Positions 25,027-36,855 of a stretch of 64,000 nucleotides of DNA are shown one piece after another. Location of the stretch: NCBI RefSeq assembly GCF_000717715.1, contig NZ_JOAI01000020.1:1-64000 (forward strand). Direction: 5' to 3'. The DNA is from Streptomyces sp. NRRL B-24484 (GTDB lineage: Bacteria > Actinomycetota > Actinomycetes > Streptomycetales > Streptomycetaceae). The first letter of the stretch is position 1; each line of letters opens with the position of its first letter. The notes beneath the pieces are model-generated. The model saw only the letters and a list, made by a program, of their open reading frames with translations. It was not told the origin of the DNA and made no database searches. A program made the position numbers and the translations under genes.

Positions 25027-27710
25027 CCTCCGACGTCCGGCCCACCGGCGGCACCGCCGACGACGGCCTGCCCGCCGACACCACTGACACCGCCGGCACC
25101 GGCGGCATCGGCGGCATCGCCGGCGCGGCTGCCCACGCAGCCGCCGCCGAGGCCGCGCAGCCCGCCCGCCGACTGCCCGTCACCGACGTGTCCCTGGTCG
25201 TCCTGGTCGGCACCAGCGGCTCCGGCAAGTCCACCTTCGCCCGCCGGCACTTCCTGCCCACCCAGGTCGTCTCCTCCGACTACTGCCGGGGCCTGGTCGC
25301 CGACGACGAGAACGACCAGTCGGCGTCCACCGACGCCTTCGACGTGCTCCACTACATCGTCGGCAAGCGCCTCGCGGCCGGCCGGCTCACCGTCGTCGAC
25401 GCGACCAATGTGCAGCCGGAGTCCCGCAAGGCGCTGATCAAGCTGGCCCGGGAGCACGACGTGCTGCCGATCGCGATCGTGCTGGACGTGCCGACCTCGG
25501 TCTGCGCCGAGCGCAACAGCCACCGGCCGGACCGGCAGCTGCCCGCCCACGTCCTGCCGCGCCAACAGCGCGAGCTGCGCCGCTCGCTCAAGGGGCTGGA
25601 GCGCGAGGGCTTCCGCAAGGTGCACGTCCTGCGCGGCGAGGCCGAGGTCGCCGCCGCCGAGATCGTGCCGGAGAAGCGGTACAACGACCTGCGGCACCTC
25701 ACCGGCCCGTTCGACATCGTCGGCGACATCCACGGCTGCCGTTCCGAGCTGGAGACGCTGCTCGTCCGACTCGGCTACCGGATCGACCGCGACGACCGCG
25801 GCCGCGCCGTCGACGCCGCCCACCCCGAGGGCCGCACCGCGGTCTTCGTCGGCGACCTCGTCGACCGCGGCCCCGACACCCCGGGCGTGCTGCGCCTGGT
25901 GATGGGCATGGTCGCGGCCGGCCACGCCCTCTGCGTGCCCGGCAACCACGAGAACAAGCTCGGCCGCCACATGGACGGCCGCAAGGTCACCGTCTCGCAC
26001 GGCCTGCAGGAGTCGATCGACCAGCTCGCCGCCGAGCCGGAGGAGTTCCGGGCCGAGGTCCGGGCGTTCATGCGCGACCTGGTCAGCCACTACCTGCTGG
26101 ACGGCGGAGCCCTGGTGGTCTGCCACGCCGGCCTGCCCGAGAAGTACCACGGCCGCAACTCCGGCCGGGTCCGCTCGCACGCGCTCTACGGCGACACCAC
26201 CGGCGAGACGGACGAGTACGGCCTGCCGGTCCGCTACCCGTGGGCCGAGGAGTACCGGGGCCGGGCGCTCGTCGTCTACGGCCACACCCCCACGCCCACG
26301 GCGAGCTTCGTCAACAACACCATCTGCCTGGACACCGGCTGCGTCTTCGGCGGCCACCTCACCGCGCTGCGCTACCCGGAGCGCGAGCTCGTCACCGTCC
26401 CGGCCGAGCAGGAGTGGTACGCCCCGGTGCGTCCGCTGCACACCGACGCGCCCGGCGGCCGCGAGGGCCGTCCGCTGGACCTCGCCGACGTGGCCGGCCG
26501 CCGGATCGTCGAGACGGCGCACCACGGCCGGGTCTCCGTCCGCGAGGAGAACGCCGCCGCGGCGCTCGAAGTGATGAGCCGCTTCGCGCTCGACCCGCGG
26601 CTGCTCGCCTACCTGCCGCCGACCATGGCGCCCTCCGCCACCTCCCGGCGCGAGGGGTACCTGGAGCACCCGGAGGAGGCGTTCTTCGCCTACCGCCACG
26701 ACGGCGTGCAGCAGGTGGTCTGCGAGGAGAAGCACATGGGCTCCCGCGCGGTCGTCCTGGTCGCCCGGGACGCCTCGGCGCTGGAGAAGCGGTTCGGCCT
26801 GGCCGGCCCGGGCGCGATCTGGACGCGCACCGGCCGCGCCTTCCTCGGCGACGAGGAGCTGACCGGCGCCGTCCTGGAGCGGCTGCGGGCCGCCGCCGAG
26901 CGGGCCGGCCTGTTCGACGAGCTGGCCACCGACTGGCTGCTGCTGGACGCCGAGCTGATGCCGTGGTCGCTGAAGGCCGCCGAGCTGCTGCGCCGTCAGT
27001 ACGCGGCGGTCGGTGCGGCCGCGGGCGCCGCCCTGCCCCAGGTGCTCGACGCCCTCGACCGGGCCGCCGAGCGCGGGCTGGACGTCGCCGACCTGACGGC
27101 CCGGCAGCGGCAGCGCGCGCTCGACGCCGAGGCCTTCACCGCGGCGTACCGGCGCTACTGCTGGCCGACCGAGGGTCTCAGCGGCATCAGGCTCGCCCCG
27201 TTCCAGCTGCTGGCCGCCGAGGGCGCCAACCTCGCCGTGCTGACGCACGACCGGCACCTCGCCTGGATCGACCGGCTGGTCGAGGCCGACGACCCCGACG
27301 AGCCGATCCTGCAGCGCACCGGCCGGCTGGTCGTCGACACCACCGACGAGGCCTCCGTCGCGGCGGGCATCGCCTGGTGGGAGGAGCTCACCGCGGCCGG
27401 CGGCGAGGGCATGGTGGTCAAGCCGCTGGCCTCGCTGGTCCGCGACGCCGGCGGGCGGCTGGTGCAGCCCGGCGTGAAGGTCCGCGGCCGGGAGTACCTG
27501 CGGATCATCTACGGCCCGGACTACACCGAGTACCTGGACCAGCTGCGCCAGCGCTTCCTCGGCCACAAGCGCTCGCTGGCGCTGCGCGAGTACGCGCTCG
27601 GCCTGGAGGCGCTGGACCGGCTGGCCGCCGGCGAGCCGCTCTGGCGGGTGCACGAGCCGGTCTTCGCGGTGCTCGCGCTGGAGTCCGAGCCGGTCGACCC
27701 GCGGCTGTGA
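25023..27710 (+). CDS. pnkp: Polynucleotide kinase-phosphatase-ligase (bacterial Pnkp)
   Basis: A protein of 895 residues with three modules: a 5' kinase (Walker A GTSGSGKST near residue 70), a metallophosphatase (GDIHGCRSELE ... GDLVDRGP ... GNHENK) in the middle, and a ligase-type nucleotidyltransferase (nucleophile Lys in EEKHMGSRA) at the C terminus. It heals and seals broken RNA together with Hen1. The first ~50 residues are Gly/Ala-rich and disordered. Overlap with hen1 indicates a coupled operon. A 14-bp hairpin (27751-27783) follows. Confidence 0.93.
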   Translation: MTSDVRPTGGTADDGLPADTTDTAGTGGIGGIAGAAAHAAAAEAAQPARRLPVTDVSLVVLVGTSGSGKSTFARRHFLPTQVVSSDYCRGLVADDENDQSASTDAFDVLHYIVGKRLAAGRLTVVDATNVQPESRKALIKLAREHDVLPIAIVLDVPTSVCAERNSHRPDRQLPAHVLPRQQRELRRSLKGLEREGFRKVHVLRGEAEVAAAEIVPEKRYNDLRHLTGPFDIVGDIHGCRSELETLLVRLGYRIDRDDRGRAVDAAHPEGRTAVFVGDLVDRGPDTPGVLRLVMGMVAAGHALCVPGNHENKLGRHMDGRKVTVSHGLQESIDQLAAEPEEFRAEVRAFMRDLVSHYLLDGGALVVCHAGLPEKYHGRNSGRVRSHALYGDTTGETDEYGLPVRYPWAEEYRGRALVVYGHTPTPTASFVNNTICLDTGCVFGGHLTALRYPERELVTVPAEQEWYAPVRPLHTDAPGGREGRPLDLADVAGRRIVETAHHGRVSVREENAAAALEVMSRFALDPRLLAYLPPTMAPSATSRREGYLEHPEEAFFAYRHDGVQQVVCEEKHMGSRAVVLVARDASALEKRFGLAGPGAIWTRTGRAFLGDEELTGAVLERLRAAAERAGLFDELATDWLLLDAELMPWSLKAAELLRRQYAAVGAAAGAALPQVLDALDRAAERGLDVADLTARQRQRALDAEAFTAAYRRYCWPTEGLSGIRLAPFQLLAAEGANLAVLTHDRHLAWIDRLVEADDPDEPILQRTGRLVVDTTDEASVAAGIAWWEELTAAGGEGMVVKPLASLVRDAGGRLVQPGVKVRGREYLRIIYGPDYTEYLDQLRQRFLGHKRSLALREYALGLEALDRLAAGEPLWRVHEPVFAVLALESEPVDPRL

Positions 27711-27750
27711 CCTGCCCGTGCGTGCGACCGCCGTCCCCGTGACGCCGTCC

Positions 27751-27783
27751 GGCCCGCCCCCGCGCCACCCGCGGGGGCGGGCC
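27751..27783 (+). terminator. Terminator of hen1-pnkp
   Basis: A 14-bp perfect inverted repeat (GGCCCGCCCCCGCG, 27751-27764 and 27770-27783) with a 5-nt loop lies 40 bp after the pnkp stop. Confidence 0.8.
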
Positions 27784-27810
27784 GGGTCGCCCGCATCACA
27801 CCGCCGACCC

Positions 27811-27840
27811 TGCATACAAATTCCGGTGGTCGTATACACT
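27811..27840 (+). promoter_or_regulatory. argF promoter with ArgR-like box
   Basis: TGCATACAAATTCC (27811-27824) fits the core of the bacterial ARG box (TGAATwwwwATTCA) at 8 of 10 fixed positions. TACACT at 27835-27840 is a good -10. TGCATAC and GTATACA also form an imperfect inverted repeat across the region. ArgR repression of argF is established in other bacteria and is inferred here. Confidence 0.5.
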
Positions 27841-27875
27841 TCCCGTCTCGACATCGGACGACCCAGGAGCCCGGC

Positions 27876-28877
27876 ATGGCGTTCAACCTCCGGAACAGGC
27901 ACTTCCTCAAGGAGCTCGACTTCACTCCCCAGGAGTTCCGCTTCCTGGTGGACCTCGCCGCCCAGCTCAAGGCCGCCAAGTACGCCGGCACCGAGCAGCC
28001 CCGGCTGCGCGGCAAGAACATCGCCCTGATCTTCGAGAAGACCTCCACCCGGACGCGCTGCGCCTTCGAGGTGGCCGCCCACGACCAGGGCGCCGCCACC
28101 ACCTACCTCGACCCGGCGGGCTCCCAGATCGGCCACAAGGAGTCGATCCGGGACTCGGCCCGGGTGCTGGGCCGGATGTTCGACGGCATCGAGTACCGCG
28201 GCCACGGCCAGGAGATCGTCGAGGAGCTGGCCGCCCACGCCGGCGTCCCGGTGTGGAACGGACTGACCGACGAGTGGCACCCGACCCAGATGCTCGCGGA
28301 CGTGCTCACCGTCCGCGAGCACTGCGCCAAGCCGCTCGGCGACGTCGCCCTCGCTTACCTCGGCGACGCCCGCAACAACATGGGCAACTCGCTGCTCGTC
28401 ACCGGCGCCCTGCTCGGCATGGACGTGCGGATCGTCGCCCCGCGGCAGCTCTGGCCGGCCGACGACGTGCAGAAGGCCGCCCAGGACCTCGCCGCGACCA
28501 CCGGCGCCCGGATCACCGTCACCGAGTCGGTGGCGGAGGGTGTGGCCGGCGCCGACTTCCTCTACACCGACGTCTGGGTCTCCATGGGCGAGCCCAAGGA
28601 GGTGTGGGCCGAGCGGATCGCCCTGCTCAAGCCGTACCAGGTCTCCATGGACACCGTCCGGCTGACCGGCAACCCGGCCGTCAAGTTCCTGCACTGCCTG
28701 CCCGCGTACCACGACCTCGGCACCGCGATCGGCCGCCAGATGTACGAGGAGACCGGCCTGACCGAGCTGGAGTGCACCGACGAGCTCTTCGAGTCCGCGC
28801 ACTCGGTGGTCTTCGACCAGGCGGAGAACCGGCTGCACACCATCAAGGCCGTCCTGGTCGCCACCCTCGGCGACTGA
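27876..28877 (+). CDS. argF: Ornithine carbamoyltransferase
   Basis: A protein of 333 residues that makes citrulline from ornithine and carbamoyl phosphate. The carbamoyl-phosphate site STRTRCAFE lies near residue 55, the carbamoyl-binding HPTQ in [10 protein letters not shown], and the catalytic HCLP near residue 270. [20 protein letters not shown] is the ornithine-domain signature. AGGAG lies just before ATG 27876. It stands alone, not in an arg cluster, but has an ArgR-like site upstream. Confidence 0.94.
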   Translation: MAFNLRNRHFLKELDFTPQEFRFLVDLAAQLKAAKYAGTEQPRLRGKNIALIFEKTSTRTRCAFEVAAHDQGAATTYLDPAGSQIGHKESIRDSARVLGRMFDGIEYRGHGQEIVEELAAHAGVPVWNGLTDEWHPTQMLADVLTVREHCAKPLGDVALAYLGDARNNMGNSLLVTGALLGMDVRIVAPRQLWPADDVQKAAQDLAATTGARITVTESVAEGVAGADFLYTDVWVSMGEPKEVWAERIALLKPYQVSMDTVRLTGNPAVKFLHCLPAYHDLGTAIGRQMYEETGLTELECTDELFESAHSVVFDQAENRLHTIKAVLVATLGD

Positions 28878-28942
28878 CCGCACACCCGAGGACCGGGCCG
28901 GGCCGGACGCACCGCCGTCCGGGGCCCGCCCGCCCGGGACGC

Positions 28943-29473
28943 TCAGAAGTCGACGTTCACGCACGCCACCCGGGCGCCCGCAGCGCGGGCGCCCTCGGCG
29001 TGCACGGTGTGCAGCACCAGTGACCTCGCCCCGTCCGGCCGGAACCGCCACGGCACCGCGGCCCGGGCCGCCGCGTCCCCGTGCGCGTCGGTGCGCAGGG
29101 CGAGCCGCAGCTCGTTGCGGTCGTTGGCGTAGGCCGGGTCGGTGGAGGGCTGCACCGGGTCCACGGCGTCCTGGTAGTGCGGGCCGGAGGCCGCCGGGTC
29201 GGCTCCGCAGCGGGCGGTGTGCACGTGGGCGGCCAGTTCGGTGGCGGGCGCGACCCCGGTGAGCTCCACGGTGACGGCCGTCCCGGCGCCGCTCCGGGCC
29301 TCGGTGACGCGGACGTGCGCCCCGTACGGCACCACGTCCGGGGCGTGGCTGATCGCCGCCGGCGGGACGAAGGCCGAGGCCGGCGCGAAGTCCGCCTCGA
29401 CCACCGTGCCGGGCCCGCCGAGGGCGGGCAGCAGCAGGAGGGCGGGCAGCGCGGCGGTGAACGGGACGGGCAT
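28943..29473 (-). CDS. Secreted superoxide dismutase (SodC)-like protein
   Basis: A protein of 176 residues with an N-terminal signal sequence (MPVPFTAALPALLLLPALGG). The mature part has the Cu/Zn-SOD-like pattern: a strand ending in AAHVHTARCG, then GPHYQD, DAHGDA, VLHTVHAEG and GARVACVN, with the disulfide Cys pair kept. Some canonical zinc ligands are not obvious, so activity is uncertain. GAGAGGTG precedes ATG 29473. It converges on argF with 65 bp between. Confidence 0.72.
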   Translation of the reverse strand: MPVPFTAALPALLLLPALGGPGTVVEADFAPASAFVPPAAISHAPDVVPYGAHVRVTEARSGAGTAVTVELTGVAPATELAAHVHTARCGADPAASGPHYQDAVDPVQPSTDPAYANDRNELRLALRTDAHGDAAARAAVPWRFRPDGARSLVLHTVHAEGARAAGARVACVNVDF

Positions 29474-29574
29474 CGGCGCACCTCTCGACGGGCCGCGGCG
29501 CAGGGGCGCCGGGCGGGGACAGCACCCCACCGTGGCGGCCCGCGGCGCCCGGTGCACGGCGCCGTGCCGTCGGG

Positions 29575-30021
29575 TCACCCGGACGAGCGGTCGCCCCCGG
29601 TCGCGCCGTCCCCGGCCGCGGGGCCGGGCCGGATGCCGCGGATCTCGCAGCGCGGCCCGCTCGCCCGCATCAGCCGCAGGTCCGCGGTGACCAGGGGCGC
29701 CCCGAGCTGCTCGGCGAGGGCGACGTACGCGGCGTCGTCCGGGGTGAGGTTGTCCTTGAGCGCCCAGACCCGCCCGAGCAGGGGCGTCACGTCGATCCGC
29801 CGGAGGGCCAGGGACGGCAGCCGGTCGGCGATCCCGGTGACCTGCTCGGCGGTGAGCTCGCGCGCGAGGTAGAGCCCGCGCAGCGACTGCATCACTTCGA
29901 TCAGCACGTGGTCGGGTGCGGCCCAGTCGTCGTCCCGGGCCAGTTCGGCCCGTGCGGCCCGGCCGCGGTCCCCCTCGTCGGCCAGCGCCAGCACCAACGC
30001 GGACGCGTCCACCACGATCAT
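29575..30021 (-). CDS. PIN-domain (VapC-like) ribonuclease
   Basis: A protein of 148 residues. The PIN acidic residues are visible: Asp5 in VVDASALV, Glu42 in VLIEVMQSL, Asp95/96 in TPDDAAYVALA and Asp114 in VTADLRLM. VapC toxins cut RNA and normally have a VapB antitoxin gene just upstream. Here the 116 bp upstream code for no recognisable antitoxin, so it is either an orphan or a domesticated PIN protein. The C-terminal ~20 residues are Gly/Asp-rich. Confidence 0.82.
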   Translation of the reverse strand: MIVVDASALVLALADEGDRGRAARAELARDDDWAAPDHVLIEVMQSLRGLYLARELTAEQVTGIADRLPSLALRRIDVTPLLGRVWALKDNLTPDDAAYVALAEQLGAPLVTADLRLMRASGPRCEIRGIRPGPAAGDGATGGDRSSG

Positions 30022-30137
30022 TCCGTCTTCCCCCGGCCGTCGTTCCGTCCGGTCGGCCCGTCGTGCCGCCGGATCGGTTCCACGGTAGCCGCCCGGTCGT
30101 GCACCGGGCTCCGGACCTGCGGTGCCCCCGGCCCGGT

Positions 30138-30530
30138 TCAGCGGGCCGCCAGCAGCCCCACCAGGACGGAGCTCGCATTGGCGGTGAGCGCGGCGGCGCC
30201 CAGCAGCGGCCGGGGGAGCGGGGTCAGGCGGGGGCGGCCGCCGGGGCCGACGGCGGGTCCGGTCCGGCGCGCCGTCAGCAGCCCGGTCACCGCGGCCTCG
30301 ACGAGGCAGACCGAGGCCTCGGCGAACGCGAAGGCCGTCCAGTAGGCTGCGGCGGGCCCGGCGGCGGCATGCCGGAGCGACCACCAGAGCACCGGATGCG
30401 TCAGACCGTTCACCGCGGCTCCCGCCAGCGCGGCCCGGGCGGGGCGGACGCGGCCGAGGCCGGCGAGCGCCGCGGTGTACAGCGGTACTTCGACGAGCAG
30501 GGTGAGCGCGAGGGCGAGCGGATACGGCAC
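30138..30530 (-). CDS. Membrane protein of unknown function
   Basis: A 130-residue protein with about four hydrophobic segments (LALALTLLVEVPLYTAALAG; AALAGAAVNGLTHPVLWWSL; AYWTAFAFAEASVCLVEAAV; LLGAAALTANASSVLVGLL). I recognise no family. The GTG start at 30530 is chosen to begin just before the first membrane segment. It is divergent from the gene at 30574, with only ~40 bp between them, so the pair may share a promoter region. Confidence 0.65.
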   Translation of the reverse strand: MPYPLALALTLLVEVPLYTAALAGLGRVRPARAALAGAAVNGLTHPVLWWSLRHAAAGPAAAYWTAFAFAEASVCLVEAAVTGLLTARRTGPAVGPGGRPRLTPLPRPLLGAAALTANASSVLVGLLAAR

Positions 30531-30573
30531 GGGCGTGATGGTGCCACGGGCGGGACGGCGGGGGAGGCCGGGC

Positions 30574-31572
30574 ATGGCGGTGGGTGCGGTGCCGGCGGCG
30601 CCGGCGGTGTCGACGGCGCGGACGCCGGGCACAGCGCTGCCGACGGCCGGGTTCGTGCTGGCGGCCGCGGTCGCCCTGGCGTTCGCGCTGCGGGCCCCCG
30701 CCGGTCTGGCGGTGCTCGGCCTCGCGACCTTCGGCATCCTGCACAACGTGCTCGAACTGCGCTACGTCTCGGGCCGCTTCGAGCAGGTGCTGGCCGGGCG
30801 GTTCCTTCGGCTGCTGCTGGTGCTGATCACCGGGATCGTGGTCTGCCGGCTGCTGCCGCCCGGGCCGCTGTCGCACACCGCGGAGATCCTGCTCGCGTAC
30901 GGGCTGCTGGCGGCCGCCTGTCTGCAGGCGCTGCGCGGGCGGCCGGTTGCGCTGGCCGTGGCCGCGGCGGTGCTCGGGTCCGCCGCAGCGCTCTCGCTGG
31001 CCTTCCCCGCGTACCACTTCGTGGTGCTGGCGCACCTGCACAACCTGGTGCCGCTGGTGTTCCTGTGGGAGTGGTCGCGCCGGCTGCCGCGCGGCCGGGC
31101 GGCGTTCCTGGCGGTGCAGTGCGGCTGGGTGCTGGCGGTGCCGGCGCTGCTGCTGCTCGGCGCGCTGGACGGCGTGCTGGCCCCGGCCGACGGGGGAGTG
31201 GCGCGGCTGGCGGCCGCGTACACGCCGCCGGCCTGGCTGCACACCGCGGCGGGGCTGCGCTTCGTCGCGGTGTTCGCCTTCCTGCAGACCATGCACTACG
31301 TGGTGTGGGTGTGGTTCCTGCCGCGGTACGCGCCGGACGCGTCCGCGGCCTTCGAGCGGCGGGTGCCGCTGCTGCGCGGCCGCCGCGCCTGGCTGCTCGG
31401 TGCGGGGGCGGGGGCGGCGCTCGCCGTGCTCTTCGCCACCGACTGGACTCAGGGCAAGGCGCTGTACGCGGCGGTGGCGAGCTACCACGCCTACCTGGAG
31501 TTCCCCGTCCTCCTGCTGCTGGTGGCGGGGCTCGCCCCGGCGGCGTCCGACCGTCGAAAGGACCTCTCGTGA
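30574..31572 (+). CDS. Polytopic membrane protein with conserved-looking His residues
   Basis: A protein of 332 residues with about nine membrane segments. His residues lie in or at the ends of segments: His57 (FGILHNVLE), His148/154/156 (YHFVVLAHLHNLVP), and later MHYVVWVWFLPRY and SYHAYLEFP. This faintly recalls Brp/Blh carotene dioxygenases, which use His in membrane segments to bind iron, but the match is weak. GGGGAGG lies seven bases before ATG 30574. A 48-residue membrane peptide is coupled downstream. Confidence 0.7.
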   Translation: MAVGAVPAAPAVSTARTPGTALPTAGFVLAAAVALAFALRAPAGLAVLGLATFGILHNVLELRYVSGRFEQVLAGRFLRLLLVLITGIVVCRLLPPGPLSHTAEILLAYGLLAAACLQALRGRPVALAVAAAVLGSAAALSLAFPAYHFVVLAHLHNLVPLVFLWEWSRRLPRGRAAFLAVQCGWVLAVPALLLLGALDGVLAPADGGVARLAAAYTPPAWLHTAAGLRFVAVFAFLQTMHYVVWVWFLPRYAPDASAAFERRVPLLRGRRAWLLGAGAGAALAVLFATDWTQGKALYAAVASYHAYLEFPVLLLLVAGLAPAASDRRKDLS

Positions 31573-31715
31573 ACGCAACGGCCGTGCTGCTGGCGGACAT
31601 CGCCCCGGACCCGGCGGACTCCGCCGGGCCGCTGGTGATCGTGGTGGTGGGGGCCCTGGTGGTGGCCGGTGTGCTGGCCCTGGTGTGGTTCGCGCGATCG
31701 CGCCGCAGGGGCTGA
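31569..31715 (+). CDS. Small single-pass membrane protein
   Basis: A 48-residue protein beginning with GTG inside the stop codon of the preceding gene (GTGA overlap). It has one hydrophobic segment (PLVIVVVGALVVAGVLALVW) followed by a basic end (FARSRRRG), so the C terminus should be cytoplasmic. No family is recognised with certainty. Coupling suggests it works with the polytopic protein. Confidence 0.65.
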   Translation: MNATAVLLADIAPDPADSAGPLVIVVVGALVVAGVLALVWFARSRRRG

Positions 31716-31766
31716 CCTGCTGCGGTTGCGCAGGGGCATCGCCGGGTGAAGTTTGGACGCAGCCAT

Positions 31767-31829
31767 GCACTATGGTTTATCTCGACATCGAGATAACTAC
31801 GCACTATGATTTATCTTGACGTCAAGATA
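31767..31829 (+). promoter_or_regulatory. acnA promoter with tandem palindromic operators
   Basis: Two 29-bp direct repeats (31767-31795, 31801-31829; 25 of 29 identical, 34-bp period) each contain an 18-bp palindrome: TATCTCGACATCGAGATA at 31778-31795 and TATCTTGACGTCAAGATA at 31812-31829. TCGACA (31782-31787) and TATGAT (31805-31810) with a 17-bp spacer form the likely promoter, so operator 1 covers the -35 and operator 2 the start site. MarR-type TamR is known to bind the aconitase promoter in S. coelicolor; assignment to TamR here is inferred. Confidence 0.75.
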
Positions 31830-31871
31830 TCTGCCGAGAGGCGCACGCCTTCCATCATCGGCGCGGTGAGC

Positions 31872-31890
31872 TTAGCTAAGGCTTACCTTA
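31872..31890 (+). promoter_or_regulatory. Candidate iron box (DmdR1/IdeR) in the acnA leader
   Basis: TTAGCTAAGGCTTACCTTA matches the actinobacterial iron-box consensus TTAGGTTAGGCTCACCTAA at 15 of 19 positions. It lies between the promoter and the ribosome binding site (AAGGAG at 31908-31913). Control of aconitase, an iron-sulfur enzyme, by iron would make sense but is inferred. Confidence 0.5.
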
Positions 31891-31919
31891 CCACCGGGTG
31901 GACCCAGAAGGAGTCAGTC

Positions 31920-34565
<2,646 letters not shown>

Positions 34566-34585
34566 GTCCCGCAGTAGAGCACGAG

Positions 34586-34626
34586 CGGCCGGGCCGCACC
34601 CCCTGCGCGGGGGTGCGGCCCGGCCG
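34586..34626 (+). terminator. Terminator of acnA
   Basis: A perfect 18-bp inverted repeat (34586-34603 and 34609-34626) with a TGCGC loop lies 20 bp after the acnA stop. Confidence 0.85.
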
Positions 34627-34647
34627 TCGCCGTAGTAGCACGGAAGC

Positions 34648-35277
34648 ATGGCGGCGCGATCGGACGTGTGGGACCTCGTCCACACCGAACGGCGGGCCCT
34701 GCTGGCGGACGTCCGGGGCCTGACCGCCGAGCAGTGGGCGGTGGAGCCGCTGTGCGCGGGACGGACCGTCCGCGACACGCTGGCGCACATGGCGGCGACG
34801 GCCCGGATCACCCCGCCGCTGTTCTTCCTCAAGACGGCCCGGGCCGGCTTCCGCTTCGAGGTGATGGCCGCCCGGGAGATCGCCGCACTGACCGTCGGGG
34901 AACCGGCCGCCACCGTGGCCGCCTTCGAGGCGGAGCTCGACTCGGTCCGCCACCCGCCCGGCCCGGTGGACACCTGGCTCGGCGAGACGGCGGTGCACGC
35001 CGAGGACATCCGCCGCCCGCTCGGCATCACCCGCGCCTACCCGCCGCGGGCACCGACCCGCTGCGCCGACCTCTACCTCCGCTCCGACGTCCTGATCGGG
35101 GGCAGGCGCCGGGCCGCCGGACTGCGGCTGCGGGCCGCCGGCACCGCCTGGATCGCCGGGGACGGGCCGGAGGTGGTCGGCCCGACGCTCTCCCTGCTGC
35201 CGCCCGTCACGGGCCGCCCCGCCGGCCTCGCCGGGCTCTCCGGGGACGGCCTGCCGGTGCTCGCCTCCCGGCTCTGA
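34648..35277 (+). CDS. Maleylpyruvate isomerase/mycothiol-dependent enzyme family protein
   Basis: A protein of 209 residues of the DinB/MDMPI-like fold (TIGR03083 type). The N-terminal helix (DVWDLVHTERRALLADVRGL), CAGRTVRDTLAHMAATARIT with its metal-type His, and TAVHAEDIRRPLGI with a second His are the family pattern. Members use mycothiol in detoxification or are uncharacterised. The substrate is unknown. Confidence 0.78.
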   Translation: MAARSDVWDLVHTERRALLADVRGLTAEQWAVEPLCAGRTVRDTLAHMAATARITPPLFFLKTARAGFRFEVMAAREIAALTVGEPAATVAAFEAELDSVRHPPGPVDTWLGETAVHAEDIRRPLGITRAYPPRAPTRCADLYLRSDVLIGGRRRAAGLRLRAAGTAWIAGDGPEVVGPTLSLLPPVTGRPAGLAGLSGDGLPVLASRL

Positions 35278-35377
35278 GACCCGTTCCGGCGCGAGGTCGC
35301 GGCGCACCGCGCCAACGCCCTTGCACGACCGCCCCCTTGTGCGCACCGGCCCCAGTGGACTAAACCTCTGTCTCGGC

Positions 35378-35391
35378 TTGGTTCAGACCAA
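35378..35391 (+). promoter_or_regulatory. DasR-like site (dre) ahead of the chitinase gene
   Basis: TTGGTTCAGACCAA is an inverted repeat (TTGGT/ACCAA, 4-bp centre). Extended to 16 bp it matches the DasR consensus ACTGGTCTAGACCAGT at 11 positions. It lies 29 bp before the chitinase start. DasR represses chitinase genes in Streptomyces and is released by aminosugar phosphates (established); this site is inferred. Confidence 0.55.
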
Positions 35392-35419
35392 TTGACGCCG
35401 ACTCAGAGAAGGCCACGGC

Positions 35420-36730
<1,311 letters not shown>

Positions 36731-36737
36731 CGGGCGG

Positions 36738-36767
36738 GCCGCCCGCGGGTAGTGGTCCGCGGGCGGC
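36738..36767 (+). terminator. Terminator of the chitinase gene
   Basis: An 11-bp perfect stem (GCCGCCCGCGG at 36738-36748 and its complement at 36757-36767) with an 8-nt loop lies 7 bp after the stop. Confidence 0.65.
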
Positions 36768-36772
36768 GCCGC

Positions 36773-36824
36773 GGAGGTGACGACCGGAGGTCACGGTCGG
36801 AGGTCACGGTCGGAGGTCACGGTC
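36773..36824 (+). repeat. 13-bp tandem repeat, four units
   Basis: Three identical GGAGGTCACGGTC units (36786-36824) are preceded by one imperfect unit (36773-36785). A related GGAGGTGACGGGC occurs at the end of the chitinase gene. This is probably a replication-slippage product. Confidence 0.85.
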
Positions 36825-36855
36825 GGGGGTGGCGGCCGGCTTCCGGCCGTGACGG

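Noticed and set aside
24906..29525. A 1,539-codon open frame on the minus strand across hen1, pnkp and argF
   Set aside because: The three plus-strand genes have clear catalytic motifs. The antisense frame has no recognisable domain and is Gly/Arg/Val-rich, as expected from high third-position GC.
31806..31919. Upstream extension of the acnA frame to an ATG at 31806
   Set aside because: It covers the promoter palindrome and iron box. GTG 31920 has a ribosome binding site and the family N terminus.
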